Shown in pieces: positions 1 to 9,068 of a stretch of 64,000 nt of DNA. This DNA comes from Hyphomicrobiales bacterium. GTDB taxonomy: Bacteria > Pseudomonadota > Alphaproteobacteria > Rhizobiales > Rhizobiaceae. Within the stretch, counting starts at the first letter, position 1, and every line of letters begins with the position of its first letter. Where the stretch lies: contig UBYX01000046.1 in NCBI GenBank assembly GCA_900469955.1, positions 1 to 64,000 on the forward strand, in the 5' to 3' direction. The notes under the pieces are model-generated. The model was not told the origin of the DNA. It made no database searches and worked only from the letters and a program-made list of their open reading frames with translations. The position numbers and the translations under genes were made by a program.

Positions 1-45
1 GCAGCCAGCCTCACTCTCACGGCGAATGACTTCTACGTGGCGTGA
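1..45 (+). CDS. C-terminal tail of a probable RTX/type I-secreted protein (partial)
   Basis: The first 15 codons of the window are open in frame 1 and end at TGA 43-45. They encode a peptide ending in LTLTANDFYVA. A terminal pattern of hydrophobic residues, then D-F and short aliphatic residues, is the usual look of the uncleaved C-terminal secretion signal of RTX proteins exported by type I systems. The neighbouring gene, a large RTX protein on the opposite strand, ends in a comparable SASDLLLV tail. This gene would be convergent with it. Only 14 residues are visible, so the call is an inference from the tail alone. Confidence 0.35.
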   Translation, partial: AASLTLTANDFYVA

Positions 46-164
46 GAACCAGTTGTGAGCGCTTGGCACTTCCATCTGAGGGTTTCGCATAGCCATATGT
101 GCTAGCGCTAGGTGCAGCCGATTGGTCGGTTTCGTGGCTGATGCAAGGGGGATTACTTCAGGAG

Positions 165-197
165 ATGGCCCCGGGCAGGGTTGCTGCCCGGGGCCAT
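165..197. terminator. Perfect 14-bp hairpin between convergent genes
   Basis: ATGGCCCCGGGCAG (165-178) pairs exactly with CTGCCCGGGGCCAT (184-197) around a 5-nt loop. It lies between the 3' ends of the partial gene at 1-45 and the minus-strand RTX gene, where a bidirectional terminator is expected. Neither side has a T-run, so it may act with Rho or as a 3'-end stabiliser. Confidence 0.55.
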
Positions 198-238
198 ATT
201 CAAATGAACTCCACTTCGGGAATTCTAGGCAATCGGCT

Positions 239-3200
239 TTAGACTAAGAGGAGGTCGCTTGCGCTGAGGGAGGTGACGTTGTCCAGCGTCGCGAGCAAGT
301 GCATTTCTTCGTCGCCCCCTTTGCCATCGGCATCGAACCAGAGACTTTTCGTGTCGGTGTCAAACAAGAAAGTCGCTCCGGTGGTTGTTGGAACTGGGTC
401 GGTTCCTTGAATCAGGATAAGTTGATATCCAGACGAAAGTCCAAATTCAGCACGATCGATTGCTAGCCTGTCTTCCCCTCTTTTGAAGTCGGTAATGACG
501 TCGCCGCCCGATGTGAGGTCATCGAAGACGAAGGTGTCACTACCCAAGCCGCCGGTTAGTCTGTCCGCGCCCGAGCCCCCAACGAGCATGTCGTTACCGC
601 CCCGGCCATTTAGGGCATCCCCACCATCACCGCCTAAGAGTTGCTCAGCGGCATTGGCGCCTGCAATGTAGTCGTCATTTTCGGAGCCAATGACCTTCTC
701 GACCGACGTCACTGTCAATCCAAGAGCCATGCCGTCATTCTGCGAGCTGTCAAGAAGATCGAGCTTTACCGAGAGATCATCGGCAGTCGCGAAGGAAAGG
801 GTATCTGACCCGTCCCCTCCGTTAAACGTATCCGTGCCGGTGAAGTCATCACGGATCAGGTGGTCGTTTCCAGCTCCTCCTCTCAGCGTGTCGTTGCCTC
901 TGCCATCGTAGAGGGTGTCGTTGCCGAGGCTGCCATCAAGCACGTCGTTTCCGGCCATACCACGCAGCGTATCGTTGCCGTTTCCACCTGTGACGCCATC
1001 AGCAGAAGCCGTACCGGTGAAGTCCAGTATTTCCATCTCGGAAAATCTCGTCGTACTGTTGACCTTTACCGTTCCGGTACTGAAGTTGAATTGTACTCCG
1101 CTGGTGGCGGTCGAAAGGTCCAGAACTACAGTATCGACATTGGCTCCGCCGCTCGCCGTGTCACCGTTATTGATGTACAGGATATCGTTGCCGTTCCCGC
1201 CGGAGAGGTTATCGATTGACCTGTCGTCTGTTGTATCGCTTGCTTTCAGGATATCGTCTCCGTCCCCTCCCAGAAGGACATCCCTCCCGGTGCCTCCATA
1301 GAGAAAATCGTTGCCGCCTAACCCGTTGAGCGTGTCGTTTCCTGCATTCCCGACGAAGGTATCGGCAAGATTGCCACCCCGGAGAAGATCATTTCCTGAC
1401 CCCGCTCTTATGGTGATCTGCTCAAAGTTATCGAGCGTTACATTGCCGTTTGTCAGCACGGCATGCGTGCTCAGTGCGAAAGTAAGATTGGCGGTAGCCC
1501 TGGAGCGATCTATCGTCGCGGTGTCGATGCCAGAGCCGCCATTGGCGGTCAATGCGCCGGCAACGGAGCCGTTATCGGTATTGAACTCTACCGCATCGTT
1601 TCCGGATCCCAAATCGGCCGTGCTGCTATCGCCTCCAGCAGAGCTTGTAAGGATGTTGATATTGACATCGTCACTGCCATCGCCGGTGGTGATATTGTTG
1701 TTGCCGCCAACATCGTTTACCCAGTCATTGCCGGTGCCACCGTCAATCCTGTCATTGCCTTCGCCGCCATCGAGCCGATCGTTTCCGGCCCCGCCAAAAA
1801 GCTGGTCGTTACCTCTGCCTGCAGAAAAGATCACCTGCTGGGCCGTGCCGGCTCTTAGAACATCGTTGCCATTGGCCGTGGTTATCTGGAAAGCTTCCAC
1901 GTCAGTCGTGGTCGTTCCGTTGGAAACCGTACCCTTGTTGCCGGCGACGCTGAACGTGACCGCCGTAGATCCCATGTTGGAGGCATCGATGATAGCGGTG
2001 TCGGCGCCAGCACCCCCGAAGATGGCGTCTCTGCCCACGCCGCCGTCCAGCAGGTCGTTTCCATCCTCGCCGTAAAGCGAATCATTGCCCGTTCCGCCGT
2101 ATACGGAGTCACTGCCGGCGCCCGCTTTCAATACATCGTCGCCGCCATAGCCAAAGAGCGCATCATTGCCGCCAAGCGTAGTGAACCTGTCGGCACCGCT
2201 GGAACCCTTCAACGTGTACTCTTCGATGTTGATGATTGTGGAACTGTCGGAAAGCGTATTGACAAGATTGGAGGCCTTGGCAGTGAAGGTTCCTGCAAGA
2301 CCGGAAAGCTCCAGGCGATCGATTCCAATGCCTCCGTCTACGGTGTCCTTGCCGTTATTGACTGACATCACGATTGTATCGTTGCCGCTGCCGCCAACTA
2401 CCTTGTCAGTACCCGCCCCAGCCGAGATGTAGTCGTTGTTACTGCCTCCATCGATGGTATCGTTGCCAACGCCTCCGTCGATGAAATTCGCTCCGGATCC
2501 ACCATTGAGGATATCGTTGCCCTCGTCGCCGAACAGAGAGTCATTGCCGTTTCCGGCATGAAGGGTGTCATTCCCTGCTCCTCCCATCAATGCATCATCG
2601 CCAAAGCTGCCGCTGAGCCAATCATCGCCATCGCCGCCCATCACCATGTCGTCGCCCTGACCAGCGGAAATGATGTCGTTACCCTCATCACCCATGAGAG
2701 TATCGTTGCCACCCGCGCCGTCGAGGCGGTCATTACCTGCTTCGCCGATGAATTGATCGTTCCAGTGCCCTCCCGTCAGGTGGTCAGCAAAGTCCGTAGC
2801 GGTAATGGCGTATTGCTCGACGCCCGTTACGGTGGCGCCATAGATTGAAGTGATCTTGGTAGGGTCAGCAGCCGTAAAGGTCACACCGGCCTGGAGCTCG
2901 CCCAGCGCCAGACTCAGTGTGTCGAGCCCTATGCCTCCGTCGATCTTGTCCCCTTGCCAGTTCTCGAGTGACCATTCGGTAAACCTGTCTTCACCGAGGT
3001 CGCCGGACATGGTGTCCGCGCCTTCTCCGCCAGAAAACATATCGTCGCCGGAGCGGCCAAAGAGGGTGTCGTTTCCTTCGTCTCCGGACAATGTGTCGTT
3101 CTGGAAGCCTCCGTCGAGTACATCATTGCCTTCCCCGCCGTAGAGGATATCACTGCCGAATTTTCCAAATACCTTGTCGTCACCACCGAGTGAAAAGATC

Positions 3201-3262
3201 ATATCCTGGGTGCTGTCGCCGTTAATGGTTTCAGATGCATCTGTTCCGTAGCGCGTTGCCAT
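239..3262 (-). CDS. Large RTX-family calcium-binding repeat protein
   Basis: A 1007-residue protein built almost entirely from glycine/aspartate-rich nonapeptides of the GGxGxDxLx type, in blocks separated by beta-rich spacers. Such repeats fold into calcium-binding parallel beta-rolls once outside the cell. There is no N-terminal signal peptide. The last residues (SASDLLLV) look like an uncleaved type I secretion signal, so export through an ABC/MFP/TolC channel is inferred; no such transporter is in the window. I recognise no enzymatic domain, so it may be an adhesin or surface protein rather than a toxin. The start ATG at 3262 is preceded by AAGAGAG at reasonable spacing. The gene converges on the partial RTX tail at 1-45. 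Confidence 0.85.
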   Translation of the reverse strand: MATRYGTDASETINGDSTQDMIFSLGGDDKVFGKFGSDILYGGEGNDVLDGGFQNDTLSGDEGNDTLFGRSGDDMFSGGEGADTMSGDLGEDRFTEWSLENWQGDKIDGGIGLDTLSLALGELQAGVTFTAADPTKITSIYGATVTGVEQYAITATDFADHLTGGHWNDQFIGEAGNDRLDGAGGNDTLMGDEGNDIISAGQGDDMVMGGDGDDWLSGSFGDDALMGGAGNDTLHAGNGNDSLFGDEGNDILNGGSGANFIDGGVGNDTIDGGSNNDYISAGAGTDKVVGGSGNDTIVMSVNNGKDTVDGGIGIDRLELSGLAGTFTAKASNLVNTLSDSSTIINIEEYTLKGSSGADRFTTLGGNDALFGYGGDDVLKAGAGSDSVYGGTGNDSLYGEDGNDLLDGGVGRDAIFGGAGADTAIIDASNMGSTAVTFSVAGNKGTVSNGTTTTDVEAFQITTANGNDVLRAGTAQQVIFSAGRGNDQLFGGAGNDRLDGGEGNDRIDGGTGNDWVNDVGGNNNITTGDGSDDVNINILTSSAGGDSSTADLGSGNDAVEFNTDNGSVAGALTANGGSGIDTATIDRSRATANLTFALSTHAVLTNGNVTLDNFEQITIRAGSGNDLLRGGNLADTFVGNAGNDTLNGLGGNDFLYGGTGRDVLLGGDGDDILKASDTTDDRSIDNLSGGNGNDILYINNGDTASGGANVDTVVLDLSTATSGVQFNFSTGTVKVNSTTRFSEMEILDFTGTASADGVTGGNGNDTLRGMAGNDVLDGSLGNDTLYDGRGNDTLRGGAGNDHLIRDDFTGTDTFNGGDGSDTLSFATADDLSVKLDLLDSSQNDGMALGLTVTSVEKVIGSENDDYIAGANAAEQLLGGDGGDALNGRGGNDMLVGGSGADRLTGGLGSDTFVFDDLTSGGDVITDFKRGEDRLAIDRAEFGLSSGYQLILIQGTDPVPTTTGATFLFDTDTKSLWFDADGKGGDEEMHLLATLDNVTSLSASDLLLV

Positions 3263-4240
3263 CGGTTCTCTCTTCTGCTTAAGGTTGATATAATTGACGT
3301 ACGCATCCGTTGATGCGGCCGCCTTCTTGAATGACGCAGGCTCACTCCTGTCGCCCGTTGGCCATTAGGGAAACAACGGCGAAACAGAGATCGGGACACA
3401 GGAGTGCCCGAAACTCACAGTCAGGGTGTCTTAGGAAGTTCTGCTGAGCGGAGGGCCAGATAACCTGGCCTCAGAAGACGACGATTAAGGCTATTGAGGC
3501 CGCTGTCGTTTCTGCCACAACTGCCAACCCAGCCTGGCGTCGACCATTGAGGAAGAGGCAGTTCTGTCAGATCCTCGACCGATCAAGGACTGGCCGGATG
3601 CTACGCACCGCAACATTCCCAGCCGCTCCTGTACTTTAATATCGGTTCGCATCTGAACGGGCTCCTTCCCGCCATGGAATTCTTGTCTGCGGCATGGACT
3701 TTCATCCGGTTGCCGCAGAGTTGACGGCAAAGGCAAGGACATTCTGGGCCCCTTGTCCCGCCTCATGACTGCTTCTCGAGCATTTGCATGTGGCGGCGAC
3801 CGATCGCGTCAACAGATAATAATTTAATTTTGCTGCATCTAAGATTCAAGGATGAACGGTAAAATATATTTTTAGAAGATTTTAAGTTTAAAATTTGAAT
3901 GACTTGTCAAAGACATGAGAATAGTTTAGAAAAAACTTAAATATATTCTTTAGTAAAATTTAGATGGCTTCGAGAGTTTTCGGAAATTTTCTATTTTATG
4001 TTATCAAGATCGCAATTTTACATAATGCAGTACGTCTGCCCTCGTGGCGGCGGTACGGGATGCGTATCGATTTGCGATAGATTTTTCGGGGAAGTTTGAA
4101 ATGCGTGCCTCGCGGTCAGCTTTCGTGTCGCAGGGGAGCTGCAAATCGCCAACCGCTTATGGTAGGGCTATAGTTCGCTCTGCGTCGGCTTAACCCGTCT
4201 GATGATGCTGCTTCTGGCAGCTTCCCATAGAGGTGAGAAA
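3263..4240. other. Gene-free region with AT-rich island
   Basis: About 980 bp without a convincing gene. The part from 3800 to 4030 is strikingly AT-rich for this genome, with runs such as AAAATATATTTTTAG. The stretch 3430-3780 has normal GC but its open frames have no recognisable protein character. It presumably holds the divergent promoters of the RTX gene and the methyltransferase; AT islands of this kind are common targets of silencing proteins. Confidence 0.6.
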
Positions 4241-5389
4241 ATGGCCCTGAACGAGAAAGCGACCGCGGTACTCGACATCCTGCGGTGCCCGAGAAGCGGG
4301 CAAGCGCTGAGAGAACACAATGATGAAATTGTTAGCGACGACGGCAGACACAGATATCCCATAGTTGACGGGAAGCCCATTCTTGTGCGTGCTGTACGGG
4401 AGATACACCTCAGGCCCCCAAAAGGAAACCTAATCTCCAAGAACAGCGCCTCCTACAGACCGTCGTCATCTGTGGGATGTGGTGACTGGGTCATGCACCT
4501 CGGTTGTGGCGAGGTTCCCAGCGATGATCCTAGAGTAGTATCCATCGATATATTGCCGACAACTGCGGCTGATCTCGTCGCCGAGGGCGAGGCTCTTCCT
4601 TTTGCCGATAACAGTTTGGGCGCGGTTGAAAGCGGGGCCGTATTCGAGCACGTTTATGATCCTTTTGCCGTTATTGGCGAATGCAAAAGAGTGATCCGGG
4701 AGGGGGGATATTTTCTGACGGATACGGCGTTCATGCAGCCTTATCACGGGTTCCCAGCCCATTATTTCAACATGACACCTGTCGCTGCTGAACGATATTT
4801 CGCTGATGATTTCGAACTGATATCAAGTTGGATCGGCCCGGGTGCGAATCCTGGCACCGCAACATTATTGACCTTGGAGCGTCTGATGCTGGCGGTGGGG
4901 TGGGAAAAAGCAAAAGAACTCAAAGCGATTTCCGTGGAGCAATTCATTGAGCTTCTGCGTGAAAATCGGCGGGATCGATCCTTGAATGCTCTCTTCAGTC
5001 CGTACCACATGCGTGGCATGGCTACTGGAACAGTCGTTTTGTCGAGAAAACCGTCAGGTTATGCGGAGTGGCGCCGACAACTTGGCGTTCAGGATGCTCA
5101 TGAAATGACGGCGGCAAAGAACGACTATTATGAACTCCGTCAGCAGATTTTGTGGATCGATGCTCGTATAGGCGAAATCGCTGATGAAATCAGCTTTCTG
5201 GGACGAGAGCCTCCGGACATACCTCCGCTTCCGGATGTGAATGACCAACTGGCAGATGCCAACGCTTTTGATCGGCTTGATCCAATTGCCTGGCGTGATG
5301 CCGTAAATCGGCTGTTGCAATTCAAGGCAGACGCCACCGGCACCCTTATCCTATGGCAGCGAGCTCTTACCCAAGCTCGCTCCAGCTGA
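4241..5389 (+). CDS. SAM-dependent methyltransferase with Trm112-like N-terminus
   Basis: A 382-residue protein. Residues about 10-50 (LDILRCPRSGQAL... then YPIVDGKPILV) resemble the Trm112/YcaR-type small domain that often precedes a methyltransferase. Residues about 80-220 form a class I (type 11) methyltransferase: the LGCGEVP loop is motif I, and an acidic pocket is followed by AVFEHVYDP, typical of UbiE/type-11 enzymes. The C-terminal 120 residues are helical and unrecognised. Such proteins often act on glycans or polysaccharide precursors; the substrate here is unknown. The start at 4241 is chosen because GAGGTG lies just upstream; an upstream in-frame ATG at 4202 lacks a ribosome site. 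Its neighbour is an AT-rich island, so it may have been acquired. Confidence 0.75.
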   Translation: MALNEKATAVLDILRCPRSGQALREHNDEIVSDDGRHRYPIVDGKPILVRAVREIHLRPPKGNLISKNSASYRPSSSVGCGDWVMHLGCGEVPSDDPRVVSIDILPTTAADLVAEGEALPFADNSLGAVESGAVFEHVYDPFAVIGECKRVIREGGYFLTDTAFMQPYHGFPAHYFNMTPVAAERYFADDFELISSWIGPGANPGTATLLTLERLMLAVGWEKAKELKAISVEQFIELLRENRRDRSLNALFSPYHMRGMATGTVVLSRKPSGYAEWRRQLGVQDAHEMTAAKNDYYELRQQILWIDARIGEIADEISFLGREPPDIPPLPDVNDQLADANAFDRLDPIAWRDAVNRLLQFKADATGTLILWQRALTQARSS

Positions 5390-5435
5390 AAGGGCGATTG
5401 GCAGAGGTTACAGAGTCCCCAAAAGCATTCGCTTC

Positions 5436-6923
5436 TCAAATATCGCTTGCCGCGTTGGCGAATATCTCTGCCGCCTGCTTGGCGGTGAGCCGGCGGATCT
5501 CCGTCTCGTCGCGGCGACTGGCGAAGAGTTCGCTGGCCATCAGCTGTTCCGCCAGGTCGGCCGGCAGGGAGAGCAGCACGCGCTGGCCTTCCGTGTGGAT
5601 GCTGCCGAGTTCGGCGCGTTTGGCCGTTATCATGCCGCCCGCCACCGTGTTGAGGGTGTCGGGATCGATCAGGATGAAGGCGCCGGTCGAGCGGTTCTGT
5701 TCGTAAGCATCGAAGACGGCCTGTTCCTCGAAGGAAAGCCGCACTTTGCCGATCGCGTTCATCGCGAGCGTAGAGGCATGCGGCTGCCATTTGCCGCTCG
5801 AGAGCTCCAGCTGCGAAACCGGTTCGACCGTCACGCGCTGACGCCGCGAACCGCTTTTCAGCCAGTAGCGCCTGCCGGGCTCGATACCGCCGGGCTGCAG
5901 CGAGACGAGCTGCGCGTCGAAGGAGAGACCCGTCATCGGCTGCCCTTCAAGCGAAACGATCACGTCGCCACGGGCTACGTCTACCTGCCGGTCGAGCACG
6001 AGGGTAATCGCATCGCCTGCCACGGCGGCATTGCGCACGAGATCAAAGGTGACGATCTGCTTGACGTTGGCGACCACGCCGGAAGGCAGGATGACGACCG
6101 GGTCGCCCGGCTTGATCGAGCCGCCGGCAACGGTACCCTGGTAGCCGCGGAAGCTCTCGCCGGGGCGGGCGACGCGCTGCACCGGCAGCCGGAAACCGCC
6201 CGCCTGAGCGGTCCGTACCGTTGCAAGCTCCAGCGTCTCGACCAGCGTCGGGCCTTCATACCATGGCATCGCGCTGTCGGAGGAATAGACGACGTTCTCG
6301 CCCTTCAGGGCGGACATCGGAATAGCGGTGATCTGGCGCACGCCCAGCGAGAGCGCGAATTCACGGAATTCGTGGGAAATCTTCTCGAAGATCGCCTTGT
6401 CGTAGTTGACGAGGTCGAACTTGTTGACCGCCAGCACGAACTGGCGGATACCCATCAGTGCGGCGATCGTCGCGTGCCGGCGGGTCTGTTCCAGTATGCC
6501 GGAGCGGGCGTCGGTTAGGAGTATGGCGAGATCAGCGGTCGATGCGCCGGTCGCCATATTGCGGGTATATTGCTCATGGCCGGGTGTGTCGGCGACGATG
6601 AAGGAGCGCCGGTCGGTCGAGAAATAGCGGTAGGCGACGTCGATGGTGATGCCCTGTTCGCGTTCGGCCTGCAGGCCGTCCAGCAGCAGGGCGAAGTCCG
6701 GCAGGCCGAGGTCGTTCTGCTTGCCGCTATCACGGGCAAGCGTTGCCGCTTGGTCTTCCTTGACCGCCTTGGTATCCCAGAGCAGGCGGCCGATCAGCGT
6801 CGATTTGCCGTCGTCCACCGAACCGCAGGTGATGAGGCGCAGCGGGCGCGTGTCTCGCACGGCCTTTACGGGTTCGGCAAAGGGCAGGATGGTCGCCGAA
6901 GCGGTTTGGGCTGGAGCGGTCAT
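5436..6923 (-). CDS. cysN: Sulfate adenylyltransferase subunit 1 (GTPase)
   Basis: A 495-residue EF-Tu-like GTPase that, with CysD, forms ATP sulfurylase and makes adenosine 5'-phosphosulfate (APS) from sulfate and ATP. Residues about 34-42 are the GTP-binding P-loop (GSVDDGKST). DTPGHEQYTRNM is the switch II region and NKFDLV the guanine-specificity motif. EF-Tu-like beta-barrel domains follow. The length matches stand-alone CysN; no C-terminal APS kinase is fused, unlike NodQ/CysNC, which fits the APS reductase (CysH) encoded next door. The start at 6923 leaves one base after the cysD stop (6925-6927), so the genes are coupled. A longer frame back to 7019 overlaps cysD and is rejected. Confidence 0.97.
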   Translation of the reverse strand: MTAPAQTASATILPFAEPVKAVRDTRPLRLITCGSVDDGKSTLIGRLLWDTKAVKEDQAATLARDSGKQNDLGLPDFALLLDGLQAEREQGITIDVAYRYFSTDRRSFIVADTPGHEQYTRNMATGASTADLAILLTDARSGILEQTRRHATIAALMGIRQFVLAVNKFDLVNYDKAIFEKISHEFREFALSLGVRQITAIPMSALKGENVVYSSDSAMPWYEGPTLVETLELATVRTAQAGGFRLPVQRVARPGESFRGYQGTVAGGSIKPGDPVVILPSGVVANVKQIVTFDLVRNAAVAGDAITLVLDRQVDVARGDVIVSLEGQPMTGLSFDAQLVSLQPGGIEPGRRYWLKSGSRRQRVTVEPVSQLELSSGKWQPHASTLAMNAIGKVRLSFEEQAVFDAYEQNRSTGAFILIDPDTLNTVAGGMITAKRAELGSIHTEGQRVLLSLPADLAEQLMASELFASRRDETEIRRLTAKQAAEIFANAASDI

Positions 6924-6924
6924 C

Positions 6925-7878
6925 TCAGAAATATCCTTCGCGCTTCTTCTTTTCCATGGACCCGGACTGGTCGCGATCGATCGCGCGGCCCTGGCGTTCG
7001 GAAACGGTAGCGATTTCAAGCTCGGCGATCACCTCTTCGAGGTTGGAAGCCGTCGAGCGTATGGCGCCGGTCAGCGGGAAGCAGCCGAGCGTGCGGAAGC
7101 GGATCATGCCCTGCTGCACGGTCTCGCCGGGCAGAAGCTCGAGCCGCGGGTCCTCGGCGAGGATCATCATCCCGTCGCGTTCCACATAGGGACGTTCGGC
7201 GGCGTAATAGAGCGGCACGAGCGGAATGTCTTCGGCCTGGATGTAGCGCCAGATGTCCACTTCGGTCCAGTTGGAGAGCGGGAAGGCGCGTACGCTCTCA
7301 CCCTTCTTGATCATGCCGTTATAGATGTTCCAGAGCTCCGGCCGCTGGTTGCGCGGGTCCCATTTGTGATCGGGCGTGCGGAAGGAGTAGATCCTTTCCT
7401 TGGCGCGGGAGGCTTCCTCGTCGCGGCGCGCGCCGCCAAAGGCGGCATCGTAACCGCCGGCATCGAGCGCCTGGCGCAGCGCCTCGGTCTTCATGATGTC
7501 GGTGTAGAGCGCCGAACCGTGGGAGAAGGGCGTGATGCCTTCTTCCGCGCCGCGCGGATTGGTGTGGACGACGAGGTCCAGATCGTATTTCCGCGCAATC
7601 TCATCGCGGAACTCGATCATCTCGCGGAACTTCCAGGTCGTGTCCACGTGCAGAAGCGGGAACGGCACCCGGCCCGGATGAAAGGCCTTGCGGGCGAGAT
7701 GCAGGAGGACGGAACTGTCCTTGCCGATGGAATAGAGCATCACCGGCTTTTCGAATTCTGCTGCCACTTCGCGGAAGATGTGGATCGCTTCGTTTTCGAG
7801 GGCTTTGAGATGCGGATCAAGCGGTGGTCTGGAAACGGGCGGGTTCTTTATTTCCGTTTCCTGTACTGACAAGGGCAT
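6925..7878 (-). CDS. cysD: Sulfate adenylyltransferase subunit 2
   Basis: A 317-residue PP-loop ATPase, the catalytic subunit of ATP sulfurylase working with CysN. Residues 50-56 carry the SxGKDS adenylylation loop (SIGKDSS). Family motifs LLHVDTTWKF and ARRDEEASRAKERI follow, with the conserved TLGCFPLTGAI segment near the C-terminus. The start at 7878 is chosen because GGAG sits 6 nt upstream; an upstream in-frame GTG at 7911 has no ribosome site. The gene lies in a cysH-cysD-cysN operon, 48 bp after cysH, and feeds the cysteine and sulfated-metabolite pathways. Confidence 0.97.
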   Translation of the reverse strand: MPLSVQETEIKNPPVSRPPLDPHLKALENEAIHIFREVAAEFEKPVMLYSIGKDSSVLLHLARKAFHPGRVPFPLLHVDTTWKFREMIEFRDEIARKYDLDLVVHTNPRGAEEGITPFSHGSALYTDIMKTEALRQALDAGGYDAAFGGARRDEEASRAKERIYSFRTPDHKWDPRNQRPELWNIYNGMIKKGESVRAFPLSNWTEVDIWRYIQAEDIPLVPLYYAAERPYVERDGMMILAEDPRLELLPGETVQQGMIRFRTLGCFPLTGAIRSTASNLEEVIAELEIATVSERQGRAIDRDQSGSMEKKKREGYF

Positions 7879-7926
7879 TTCGGTCTCCGGGCAGTCTATC
7901 GGAACAAACACAAAGGTTGATGCGGC

Positions 7927-8658
7927 TTAGCGGACAATCGAGGCAGCTTGCGGGATCGGTTGTGCGGAATTCTCAGGCACATGCAGTCCGCATTCGCGCT
8001 TCTCGTCGTTTTCCCACCACCAGCGGCCGGCGCGTTCTGGCTCGCCCGGCTTGATGGCGCGGGTACAGGGTTCGCAGCCGATCGAGGGATAGCCGCGCGC
8101 ATGCAGCGGATTGACAGGGATCGCCTCCGCCCTCACATGGGCGCGGATGGCTTCGATATCCCAGTCGGCGAGCGGGTTAATCTTGATGAGGTTGCGCTCG
8201 GCATCATATTCGGCAAACGGCGTCGTGGCGCGACTGCCGGACTGGCCGCGGCGAAGCCCGGTGATCCAGACTTCTGCGCCTGCCAAAGCTCTCGCAAGAG
8301 GCTTCAGTTTGCGCACGTGACAGCAGCCGTGGCGCGCCTCGACGCTGTCGTAGAAGCCGTTCATGCCATATTCCGCAGAATAGGCGTCGACGTCCTCCCG
8401 CTCAGGCGTGAAGCGACGGATCGAAATTCCATACCGCTCCTCCGTCTTGCCGATCAGATCCAGCGTTTCCTTGAAGAGGCGGCCCGTTTCTAGGGTTGAG
8501 ATTTCGATGGGCAGGCGGTGCGTCCCGATCGCTGCGGTAATGACCTGGTCCTCGATGCCGAGGCTCGTCGTGAATACCGCATGGCCGAGCTCGGTTGCAA
8601 ACGCCAGGCGGCCCGCAAGATCGAGATCCTGCAGTTGTGCGTCGAGCGTGGCCGCCAT
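7927..8658 (-). CDS. cysH: Assimilatory APS reductase
   Basis: A 243-residue PAPS-reductase-family enzyme that reduces APS to sulfite and AMP. The two cysteine pairs that hold the [4Fe-4S] cluster of APS-specific reductases are present: GCCHVRK and GCEPCTRA. The C-terminal ECGLHV carries the catalytic cysteine. The cluster pairs indicate use of APS rather than PAPS, consistent with no APS kinase next to it. First gene of the cysH-D-N operon. The start at 8658 has AAGG at 7 nt. An in-frame ATG at 8709 would add 17 residues that do not look like the family, but it cannot be excluded. A divergent Rrf2 regulator lies upstream. Confidence 0.95.
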   Translation of the reverse strand: MAATLDAQLQDLDLAGRLAFATELGHAVFTTSLGIEDQVITAAIGTHRLPIEISTLETGRLFKETLDLIGKTEERYGISIRRFTPEREDVDAYSAEYGMNGFYDSVEARHGCCHVRKLKPLARALAGAEVWITGLRRGQSGSRATTPFAEYDAERNLIKINPLADWDIEAIRAHVRAEAIPVNPLHARGYPSIGCEPCTRAIKPGEPERAGRWWWENDEKRECGLHVPENSAQPIPQAASIVR

Positions 8659-8709
8659 TGGATGACCTTGGGTCGAGCGGCCCCGGCCGGCAACATCATG
8701 AAGGGTCAT

Positions 8710-9065
8710 GGGATATCATTCCGTGAGCATTTGCTGGATTATCGGGATATCGCGCGCGAAAGGACAGAAAAACCCGTCCTATGACGACGAGATGATGAGC
8801 AAATATCTCTCCAAAGCGGCAAACACACAGAAAACCTGCCGCCTTAACCAAAAGTGACCATTTCTTGCTGCTCGTGCTACCCGCATTGGTTTGTAATTTC
8901 TCGGGATTTAAGCTAATCCAGATACATGCCCGCAAGGCAAAACTGCCTCTTGCGGCATGCAGCCCCTGATCGCCGGTCCGGCGAGCCCGTGGATGCCCCT
9001 GAAAGCTGACTTGAGCGGCGCTGTGAGGCTTTCGCCTCCCGGCGACGGTATCGTTTGATGGTTGC
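8710..9065. promoter_or_regulatory. Divergent regulatory region, cysHDN / rrf2
   Basis: About 350 bp between cysH and the divergent Rrf2 regulator, without a gene. It must hold both promoters. The stretch 8835-8925 is relatively AT-rich, but I could not identify a convincing palindrome or -35/-10 pair. Confidence 0.4.
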
Positions 9066-9068
9066 GTG

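Noticed and set aside
860..2432. Several long open frames antisense to the RTX gene
   Set aside because: They mirror the repetitive GC-periodic RTX repeats, consist of proline/serine-rich sequence and have no ribosome sites.
3491..3766. A 91-codon minus-strand frame in the gap after the RTX gene
   Set aside because: No family resemblance, no ribosome site, and composition unlike the neighbouring coding DNA.
5595..6518. A 307-codon frame antisense to cysN
   Set aside because: It is a shadow of a clearly identified gene in GC-rich DNA.
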